DNA of 64,000 nucleotides from Bacillota bacterium. GTDB taxonomy: Bacteria; Bacillota; Clostridia; Clostridiales; Clostridiaceae. The translations under genes and the position numbers were made by a program. The notes beneath the pieces were generated by a model that was given only the letters and a program-made list of their open reading frames with translations, was not told where the DNA came from and searched no databases. Every line of letters begins with the position of its first letter. The stretch's first letter is position 1. Below are positions 44,119-51,487 of the stretch, in pieces. Where the stretch lies: positions 1 to 64,000 of the forward strand of contig JAJXWJ010000006.1 in NCBI GenBank assembly GCA_021781655.1, in the 5' to 3' direction.

Positions 44119-47059
44119 AACTGCATCCAGTAGTTGTTCCGCAATCCATACAAACTAAGCAAGTTCCGTTTCTCATCATTCGTGTAGAAGAACAGTTTGG
44201 ACAAGTTGCATCATAAACTCTTTCAGAATTTGTTTTCTTGTCTTCAATTACTTCATAATCTTCTGGTTTAACCTGGCAGTTTGAAAAATCATTTAATTCT
44301 ATATCGATTATTTTGCTTATCAAATCGGAAATAGAAGCACAATATTTTATATATGGATGTTTTTGAACAAAGCCGTAAGGCTCATATTTTTGTCCTCTAA
44401 GCATTCTAGCTATGTCTTGAGCTGGTACATGATATTGAAGCATAACTGATATTGATTTTGATAATGAATTCAAAAGACCTGTAATAATTGTACCTTCTCT
44501 ATCAGTTGTTATATATATCTCGGTTATTTCTTTGTTTTCATTTCGGTTTACAGTAGTATAAATTTTAACATCTGCAATTTGAGCAGGGTGAGTTGTTCCT
44601 TGACGTATTCCAATAGGTTTAATTCGTTTAGAAGGAACAGCTGATTTTTGAAGCTGTTTAACTTTAGTTATTAATGCATCATAGGTCATGTTCTCTAATT
44701 TAACTTCACCAGAATCATCTAAAGAAGTATTTAGTGGCTGACTTACCTTAGAAGAATCTCTATAAAGAGTAATGCCTTTAACACCTAACTCCCAGGAAGT
44801 TTTAATTACGTTTTTAAAATCGTCAACGGTTGCTTCCTTTGGAAGATTTACAGTTTTAGATATAGAACCTGAAATTAGTGGAACAATAGAAGCTACCATT
44901 TCAACATGACCCATTGGAGCGATATATCTAATTCCGCTTCCGCACTTATTAGCACAATCAAAAATTGCAAGATGTTCATCTTTTAAATGAGGTGCACCTT
45001 CTATTTTACCATCTAAAATCTTTTCGTATTCATAATTTCCTTCAGTAACAGTTTCTTTTCTTAGCATATAGTTTACTATGTCTTCTACTTGTTTTTCTGA
45101 ATAGCCAAGATTTACTAAAGCATCCTCTAAAACTGGATTGATTATTGTCATGTATCCGCCGCCAGAAAGCTTCTTGTAAATTACATGGCTAAAAAAAGGT
45201 TCTATTGATGTTGCTCCACAATCCATAGCAAATGAAATCGTTCCAGTTGGAGCAATTACAGAAACTTGAGCATTTCTATATCCAAACTTTTCTCCGTGTT
45301 CAATAGCATTTTTAAAGCTATTTTTTAAAGTTTTACTAATAGCACTAAATCCTAGATCACATAATAATTTGTGATTTACTTTTTTTGGAGTATAATTTAA
45401 TTGCTCAAAAGGAGTTTCAATACTTCCTGCTGCTCTTGCATGATTTCGTATTACTTTAGTCATGTAGTCTTTATTTATGGAATACTTTTCAAAAGGACCT
45501 ACTTTTTCTGCCATTAGAGAAGAAATATAGTAAGAGTGTCCAGTAAGTATTCCAATAAGAGCAGAAGATATTGCTCTAGCTTCATTAGAGTCATAAGGAT
45601 AACCTAAAACCATTAAAAGTGAAGCAAGATTTGATATTCCAAGGCCTGTTGTCCTAAATAAATATGTTCTTCTTGCAACATCTTCAGTAGGGAATTGTCC
45701 CCAATTAATAGATGCTTCTAATACGAGCTGAACTAATCCTACAATATGGGTATAACCTTCTAAATCAAATTTTTTTGTTTTGGTATCATAAAAATTATAT
45801 ATATTGATGGAGGCAAGATTGCAGGAGGTATCATCCAAAAATGCATATTCTCCACATGGGTTAGTCGAATTAATTCTATTGTGTTCTGCTTTGTATTTTC
45901 CGTCTTCACCTGCAGGACAAGTATGCCAAGCGTTCATAGTATCTCCAAAAATCGGTGCAGGATCGGCACAATACCAAGCTGATTTATTAAAAGTGTCCCA
46001 AAGTTCGCTTACTTTAACTTTTGTATTTACTGTTTGATCAACTCTGCCTTTAAGTTCAATTGTTTCATCAGGATTTTTGTCTAAATTACTAACTTTATTC
46101 ATAAATTCATCAGAAAATATAACGGAATTGTTTCCATTTTGGCCAGATACTGTTTCATAAGCTTCGGCTTCAAAGCCTGTATCATATCCCATTTTTCCAA
46201 GTGCTTTAACCTTATCTTCTTCCTTTGATTTCCAAGTTATGTAATCCATAATTTCAGGATGATCAATATTTAGACAAAGCATTTTAGCAGCTCTTCTAGT
46301 AGTTCCACCAGATTTTATAGCTCCAGCATTTCTATCAAAGCCTCTTAAAAAACTCATTAAACCAGAAGATTTTCCGCCACCAGATAATTTTTCGCCAATA
46401 GCTCTAATATTTGAAAAATTTGTTCCAGTTCCGGAGCCGCCTTTAAACAACTTTGTTTCAGTTACATATTGATCTGTAATGGAATGGGAACCTAAAAGTT
46501 TATCTTCAATAGATATTATAAAGCAGGCAGATGCTTGAGTTCTAGTATAGTTATCCTCGGTTTCAACAACTTTTTTCTTAGATGCATCATAATAGAAGGT
46601 ACCTTGCTTGCTACCTTTTATTCCATAAACCAAGTTAAGACCAGTATTAAACCATTGAGGTGAATTTGGAGCATACATCTGACTTAAAAAGGCAAAAACC
46701 ATTTCATCGTAAAATATTGCTAATTCATCTTCTGTTTCGATTAAACCTTCGTCCTTAAGAGAAGCCCCCCAAAAACTTACTAACCTATGTGCAACCATCT
46801 TTAAACTGTTTTCATAATTTACTTCACCTTTTATTCCAGTTTTTCTAAAGTATTTTGATGCTATAATATCACATGCATTTTGAGAATAATTAATAGGAAA
46901 TTCTAAATCCTTCATATCGATTATAATTTTATTTGTTTTATGATCTTTTAAAAATACATCAACCTTTTTCCATTTGAATAAATCGTAAACGGTTTTATCT
47001 TTTTCTAAAGCTAGTTCTTTTGTATAAATTCTTTTAAATAAACTTTTAATACTGTCCAT
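44117..47059 (-). CDS. nrdJ: class II (B12-dependent) ribonucleotide reductase
   Basis: 980 residues. Reduces ribonucleotides with adenosylcobalamin. Visible are NPCGEYAFLDDTSCNLAS (active-site Cys region), QASACFI near the N-terminus, the PTGTISFAMDCGATSIEP loop, and a C-terminal zinc ribbon CPNC...CLVCMDCG. The C-terminal Cys tail passes reducing power from thioredoxin. Start ATG at 47059 after GGAGG. Two NrdR-like boxes lie over the promoter. Oxygen-independent, consistent with an anaerobe. Confidence 0.95.
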   Translation of the reverse strand: MDSIKSLFKRIYTKELALEKDKTVYDLFKWKKVDVFLKDHKTNKIIIDMKDLEFPINYSQNACDIIASKYFRKTGIKGEVNYENSLKMVAHRLVSFWGASLKDEGLIETEDELAIFYDEMVFAFLSQMYAPNSPQWFNTGLNLVYGIKGSKQGTFYYDASKKKVVETEDNYTRTQASACFIISIEDKLLGSHSITDQYVTETKLFKGGSGTGTNFSNIRAIGEKLSGGGKSSGLMSFLRGFDRNAGAIKSGGTTRRAAKMLCLNIDHPEIMDYITWKSKEEDKVKALGKMGYDTGFEAEAYETVSGQNGNNSVIFSDEFMNKVSNLDKNPDETIELKGRVDQTVNTKVKVSELWDTFNKSAWYCADPAPIFGDTMNAWHTCPAGEDGKYKAEHNRINSTNPCGEYAFLDDTSCNLASINIYNFYDTKTKKFDLEGYTHIVGLVQLVLEASINWGQFPTEDVARRTYLFRTTGLGISNLASLLMVLGYPYDSNEARAISSALIGILTGHSYYISSLMAEKVGPFEKYSINKDYMTKVIRNHARAAGSIETPFEQLNYTPKKVNHKLLCDLGFSAISKTLKNSFKNAIEHGEKFGYRNAQVSVIAPTGTISFAMDCGATSIEPFFSHVIYKKLSGGGYMTIINPVLEDALVNLGYSEKQVEDIVNYMLRKETVTEGNYEYEKILDGKIEGAPHLKDEHLAIFDCANKCGSGIRYIAPMGHVEMVASIVPLISGSISKTVNLPKEATVDDFKNVIKTSWELGVKGITLYRDSSKVSQPLNTSLDDSGEVKLENMTYDALITKVKQLQKSAVPSKRIKPIGIRQGTTHPAQIADVKIYTTVNRNENKEITEIYITTDREGTIITGLLNSLSKSISVMLQYHVPAQDIARMLRGQKYEPYGFVQKHPYIKYCASISDLISKIIDIELNDFSNCQVKPEDYEVIEDKKTNSERVYDATCPNCSSTRMMRNGTCLVCMDCGTTTGCS

Positions 47060-47074
47060 TTGCTACCTCCAAAT

Positions 47075-47121
47075 TTACTATATGTAGTGTTCGCTAATTA
47101 TTGCACAACTATATATTGTAT
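47075..47121 (-). promoter_or_regulatory. pair of NrdR boxes upstream of nrdJ
   Basis: TTACTATATGTAGTGT (47075-47090) and CAACTATATATTGTAT (47106-47121) each match the NrdR consensus acaCwAtATaTwGtgt at about 13 of 16 positions. They are 31 bp apart start-to-start with a 15-bp spacer, the known NrdR arrangement. The second box overlaps the nrdJ -10. Confidence 0.8.
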
Positions 47122-47148
47122 TATATTATGATTTGATGCTATAATCAA
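47120..47148 (-). promoter_or_regulatory. main nrdJ promoter
   Basis: On the minus strand TTGATT (47143-47148), a 17-bp spacer and TATAAT (47120-47125). A palindrome with 10-bp arms ATGATTTGAT/ATCAAATCAT (47128-47153) overlaps the -35. Confidence 0.65.
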
Positions 47149-47201
47149 ATCATGTTATTATTAAAAAATTAATTTAGGTTGTTTTTATGGCGACTTCCTC
47201 T

Positions 47202-47230
47202 ATTATAATAAAAAATAGACAGTACTTCAA
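47202..47230 (-). promoter_or_regulatory. possible second, distal nrdJ promoter
   Basis: On the minus strand TTGAAG (47225-47230), a 17-bp spacer and TATAAT (47202-47207). It would give a leader of about 140 bases. Confidence 0.4.
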
Positions 47231-47241
47231 TAGTAATTGTT

Positions 47242-47262
47242 TTATGATAACAATTATCATAA
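47242..47262. promoter_or_regulatory. Fur-box-like palindrome
   Basis: Arms TTATGATAA and TTATCATAA flank CAA: a perfect 9-bp inverted repeat. The core TGATAACAATTATCA matches the 7-1-7 Fur box TGATAATnATTATCA except for one base. It lies between divergent nrdJ and yaaR, just upstream of the distal minus-strand promoter. Confidence 0.5.
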
Positions 47263-47314
47263 TATTGTCTTTTGTCAAGTGGAAATAATTATAATCGAAA
47301 TATTAAATGAAATA

Positions 47315-47323
47315 TGGTATAAT
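47315..47323 (+). promoter_or_regulatory. extended -10 promoter of yaaR
   Basis: TGGTATAAT ends 48 bp before the ATG of the YaaR-family gene. No clear -35. Confidence 0.45.
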
Positions 47324-47371
47324 AATCATTAAAAGACTGGAAAAAATCAGTATTAATTTGGGGGTGATTTT

Positions 47372-47794
47372 ATGGAGATATCGAGGGTTAGGAGAAATGC
47401 ACCTATAACTGCTGATAAGAAGCAAAATACTGTAAAAAAAGAATTTTCTCAAAGCTTTAATTTTGCAAGACAACAAAAGTCTGAGCAGGAGCTTAAAGAT
47501 ATGCAGGATGATATAAAGAAAAAAGGAAATAGGCTTACGATAACTAAATGTTATGCAGATGTAAGAGCATATAAAAATATGATTAAAGAATATTTAGCTT
47601 CTGTTTTGGAACATATGTTTACTGTAAAGAAGGATATAAGCTTTTGGCAAACCCAGTATTTCATTACTGTTGAAGTCATTGATAATAAGCTGGAAGAACT
47701 AACTCAAATGCTTTTGCAAGAAGAAAAGGACAAGATAAATGTTGCATCTACTATAGATGAAATTTCAGGTTTAATAGTGGATATATATAAATAG
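47372..47794 (+). CDS. yaaR: YaaR-family protein (DUF327)
   Basis: 140 residues, all-helical, with long heptad-like stretches (about 40-140). It matches the DUF327/YaaR family found near DNA-metabolism genes in Firmicutes (I recall yaaR lying close to tmk/holB in Bacillus). Its role is not known. AGGGGGTGAT-like site before the ATG at 47372. Confidence 0.75.
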   Translation: MEISRVRRNAPITADKKQNTVKKEFSQSFNFARQQKSEQELKDMQDDIKKKGNRLTITKCYADVRAYKNMIKEYLASVLEHMFTVKKDISFWQTQYFITVEVIDNKLEELTQMLLQEEKDKINVASTIDEISGLIVDIYK

Positions 47795-47919
47795 TAAAAT
47801 AATTTGCGAATGTCAAAAAATAAGATTACAAACAAATTAAGGGATTGGCCGTGTCCATATTTCCTCATGAACCATGAGTTATCACTTATAAAGTTACGTC
47901 ATAATATACGTTATAATAT

Positions 47920-47988
47920 GAAACGCAGGTTGTTTTAATTGTCAAATGTCAATTAAAACAACCTGTGATTCACTTTCTAACATTTTTT
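47920..47988. repeat. dispersed hairpin repeat, copy B
   Basis: Arms at 47920-47941 and 47950-47971 (22 bases, near perfect) around an 8-base loop, followed by a T-rich flank CACTTTCTAACATTTTTTC like that of copy A at 30804-30885. It lies just before the nadE stop codon. In front of it (47895-47919) the unit TACGTYATAATA occurs twice in tandem. No gene is seen in 47795-47919. Confidence 0.65.
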
Positions 47989-49908
47989 CTACTCCGCATT
48001 AGCCCATTCTTTAAACGAAGCATCAGATGGCATTCTCCAATCACCCCTAGGAGAAAGGCTAATTGTACCTACCTTTGGACCGTCAGGGATTGCTGAACGT
48101 TTAAACTGCTGGGTGAAAAATCTATAAATAAATTTATCTAGCCATTTCTTTATGGTTTCTTCAGAGTACTCATTCTTAAAAGCGGCTTTTGCTAAAAACA
48201 ATATTTTTTTTGGCTCTGCACCTTGTCTAATAAAATAGTATAAGAAGAAGTCATGAAGTTCATATGGACCTACAATATCTTCGGTTTTTTGAGCTATGTT
48301 TCCAGTGCTGTCTTTTGGTAAAAGTTCTGGACTTACAGGAGTGTCTAAAATATCCAACAATATGTCAGCTATAGTTTTACTTACCTCTTTTTCGGCTACA
48401 TATTTAACAAGGTATCTAACTAAGGTTTTAGGCACAGAGCAGTTTACTGCATACATGGACATATGATCTCCATTATATGTGCACCAACCTAAAGCAAGCT
48501 CTGATAAATCACCTGTACCTATTAACAAAGCACCTTCTTTATTTGAAACATCCATTAAAATTTGAGTTCTTTCTCTTGCCTGAACATTTTCATAAGTAAC
48601 ATCGTGTATTTCTTTTGAATGACCGATATCATTAAAATGCGCTAAGCACGAATTAACGATATTTATTTCTCTAAAATCAGAACCTAAGTTTTTACATAAG
48701 GTTACTGCATTGGTGTATGTTCTATCTGTAGTTCCAAAGCCTGGCATAGTAATTGTTATAATGTTTTTTCGTGGAATATTTAAAAGGTCAAAGGTTTTTA
48801 CAATTACTAATAGAGCTAAGGTTGAATCAAGCCCCCCAGAAATTCCCACTACCGCTTTTTTTAAATTAGTATGTTCAAATCTTTTTGCAAGGGAAGCGGT
48901 TTGAATACTAAATATTTCTCTACATCTTGAATCTCTAAGCTGTTCATTAGAGGGAACAAAAGGATGTTTATCTATATATCTATCAAAATCACTAACGATT
49001 TTATTTGTATATTCAAAGTCTATTATATTTGCTTCAAATGGACAAATACTTTGGTTGTTTCTAAAGCTTATATTTTTCATCCTTTCAGCGTTAAGTTTAT
49101 CAAGATCTATTATGGAGGATACTATTTCATTATCTCTTTGGAATCTATCATTTTCCTTAAGTATAGCTCCATTTTCACTAATCATAAGATGGCCACTGAA
49201 TACTAAATCTGTTGAAGATTCGTGAACGCCGCTAGAAGCATAAATATATGAACACATGCATCTTCCACTTTGACCTTCAACAAGTTTTTTTCTGTAATCT
49301 GCTTTACTTACTATTTCGTTTGATGCAGATAGATTTCCTATAACATTTGCACCTAAAAGGCTTAAATAGGAACTAGGTGGTATTGTAACCCATAAATCTT
49401 CGCAAATCTCCAGACCAAGCTTAAACTTTCCACAAGCAAATATTAAATTTGTGCCAAAAGGGACATTCTTTTTAAAACTTAAATCAATGTGTTTGTTAAT
49501 AATTCCAAGGCCTTCTGTAAACCATCTTTTTTCATAGAATTCAGTGTAATTCGGTATATAAGATTTTGGAACAATACCTAAAATTTCACCGTTAAATATA
49601 GTAATAGCACAGTTATATAAATTGTTATTATTACTTATTGGTGCCCCAACTACAATAATTATATCTTTATCAATTGAAAATTCACATAAAGCTTTTATTG
49701 CAAGCTGGGATTTTTCTAAAAGAATATTTTGAAAAAATAAATCAGCACAAGTATAAGAAGTGATGCATAATTCTGGAAAAATTATAACTTTTGAGTTTTC
49801 TTCTTGTGCTTTATTAATGCAAATTATAATATTTTCTAAATTGAAAGAAACATCAGCAACCTTTGTTTTAGGACAAGCTGCTGAAATTTTCATAAAAGAA
49901 TTTATCAA
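47989..49908 (-). CDS. nadE: glutamine-dependent NAD+ synthetase
   Basis: 639 residues. The N-terminal CN-hydrolase (glutaminase) domain has IFPELCITSY (Glu), VPKSYIPNY (Lys) and LEICEDLW (catalytic Cys). The C-terminal NAD synthase domain has the P-loop GISGGLDSTLALL and TGDLSELALGWCTYNGDHMSMY. It forms NAD+ from deamido-NAD+ with glutamine or ammonia. The start is TTG at 49908, eight bases after GGAGTG; the first in-frame ATG (49893) is too far from it. Confidence 0.94.
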   Translation of the reverse strand: MINSFMKISAACPKTKVADVSFNLENIIICINKAQEENSKVIIFPELCITSYTCADLFFQNILLEKSQLAIKALCEFSIDKDIIIVVGAPISNNNNLYNCAITIFNGEILGIVPKSYIPNYTEFYEKRWFTEGLGIINKHIDLSFKKNVPFGTNLIFACGKFKLGLEICEDLWVTIPPSSYLSLLGANVIGNLSASNEIVSKADYRKKLVEGQSGRCMCSYIYASSGVHESSTDLVFSGHLMISENGAILKENDRFQRDNEIVSSIIDLDKLNAERMKNISFRNNQSICPFEANIIDFEYTNKIVSDFDRYIDKHPFVPSNEQLRDSRCREIFSIQTASLAKRFEHTNLKKAVVGISGGLDSTLALLVIVKTFDLLNIPRKNIITITMPGFGTTDRTYTNAVTLCKNLGSDFREINIVNSCLAHFNDIGHSKEIHDVTYENVQARERTQILMDVSNKEGALLIGTGDLSELALGWCTYNGDHMSMYAVNCSVPKTLVRYLVKYVAEKEVSKTIADILLDILDTPVSPELLPKDSTGNIAQKTEDIVGPYELHDFFLYYFIRQGAEPKKILFLAKAAFKNEYSEETIKKWLDKFIYRFFTQQFKRSAIPDGPKVGTISLSPRGDWRMPSDASFKEWANAE

Positions 49909-50157
49909 TAAAAATTCACTCCATTTCTTTAGTATATTTTATTATTAGTTTACATATTTTTATTTTTATATTCAATAGTAAGATTTTAATTAAAGCTTTT
50001 TCTTTTTTTTAAAATATATTGAATAAATATATGTTCTTTAGTTATAATTGGTAATAAGAGTAATATTTTTTATTGAACAATCGTAAAAAGAAGCTGTATC
50101 TTTAAGATTAATGTTTGATTACAATTATAATAACATTCGAAAAGGGAGAGTTGATTA

Positions 50158-51414
50158 ATGAGAATATTAATGTTGTCTTGGGAATATCCACCCAAAAGTG
50201 TCGGTGGACTATCAAATCACGTATATAATCTCTCACAGGAATTGGTTGCTGATGGAAATGAAGTTCATGTTATAACATGTGAAGAAGGTATTGCACCAGT
50301 AGAAGAAAATGATAATGGGGTTATAGCTCATAGGGTTACACCTTATAAAATAGATACTGAAGATTTCACCAAGTGGGTTATGCAACTAAATTTTTCTATG
50401 ATAGAAGAAAGCATAAGAGTAATTAGAAAAATAGGGAAAGTCGATATCATTCATGCACACGACTGGTTAGCAATTTATAGTGCCAAAGCTTTAAAATGGT
50501 CCTTTAACATTCCTATGGTCTGCACTATACATGCTACTGAAGAGGGCAGAAATAATGGAATAAGAACTGATATGCAACGCTATATTTCCTCCTCTGAATG
50601 GCTTTTATCCTATGAAGCTTGGAAAATAATTTCTTGTAGCCAGTACATGAAAAATCAAATAAAAAACAATTTTAAAGTTGAAGAAGATAAAATAAAGGTT
50701 ATTCCAAATGGCGTAAACACTAAAGTTTTCGATTTCAATTTTGATTGGCTGTCCTTTAGAAGAAGATATGCTTTAGATGATGAAAAAATAGTGTTTTTTA
50801 TTGGAAGACATGTTTTTGAAAAAGGAGTACATTTGATAATTGATGCAGTTCCACAAATTATTTCAGCGTATGGGAAAGCAAAATTTGTAATTGCAGGAAG
50901 AGGTCCGATGACGGATGAACTTAAAGATAAAGTAAAAAGAATGGGATACGAAAGTAAGGTTTTGTTTGCTGGTTATATGGATGATGATGATAGGAATAAG
51001 CTATATAAGGTTTCAGATGTAGCAGTATTTCCTTCTTTATATGAGCCTTTTGGAATTGTTTCTCTTGAAGCGATGGCAGCAGGTTGTCCTGTTGTTGTTT
51101 CTGATACAGGAGGATTAAGTGAACTCGTTCAGCATGGTGAAAATGGAATGAAGATGATAAATGGACTTACTCAAAGTTTAAAGGATAATGTTTTAGCACT
51201 TCTTTTTGATGAAAAATTAGCAAAGTACGTTAAAGAAAATGCAGAAAAAACTGTTGAAGAGAAATATACATGGGATAAGATTGCAAAAGCTACTGTCAAA
51301 ATGTATATGGAGGTAAAAAAAGAAGCAGAGGATACAGAATGGGATGTAGATAATAGAAAAATATTTAAAGTAGAAATGGAAAATAAAAAAGTTATTAAAG
51401 AGAAAACAGTATAA
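50158..51414 (+). CDS. GT4 glycosyltransferase (glycogen-synthase-like)
   Basis: 418 residues, GT-B fold. N-terminal MLSWEYPPKSVGGLSNHV, acceptor region DIIHAHDWLA, and the C-terminal nucleotide-sugar site FPSLYEPFGIVSLEAMAAG. It is probably a starch/glycogen-synthase-like transferase making an alpha-glucan or cell-surface glycan. AAGGGAGAG precedes the ATG. It is followed 73 bp later by the nucleotidyltransferase gene, which may supply its sugar donor. Confidence 0.88.
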   Translation: MRILMLSWEYPPKSVGGLSNHVYNLSQELVADGNEVHVITCEEGIAPVEENDNGVIAHRVTPYKIDTEDFTKWVMQLNFSMIEESIRVIRKIGKVDIIHAHDWLAIYSAKALKWSFNIPMVCTIHATEEGRNNGIRTDMQRYISSSEWLLSYEAWKIISCSQYMKNQIKNNFKVEEDKIKVIPNGVNTKVFDFNFDWLSFRRRYALDDEKIVFFIGRHVFEKGVHLIIDAVPQIISAYGKAKFVIAGRGPMTDELKDKVKRMGYESKVLFAGYMDDDDRNKLYKVSDVAVFPSLYEPFGIVSLEAMAAGCPVVVSDTGGLSELVQHGENGMKMINGLTQSLKDNVLALLFDEKLAKYVKENAEKTVEEKYTWDKIAKATVKMYMEVKKEAEDTEWDVDNRKIFKVEMENKKVIKEKTV

Positions 51415-51487
51415 ATTAAAAAGCTGTTATAAATTTTAAGGGTACTTAATAAAATATAACGTGGGGATATATGGGGAGGTGAATTTG

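Noticed and set aside
47060-47371. Possible cobalamin riboswitch upstream of B12-dependent nrdJ
   Set aside because: The leader is too short and lacks the B12 box GCCACTG; NrdR boxes explain the conserved-looking sequence better.
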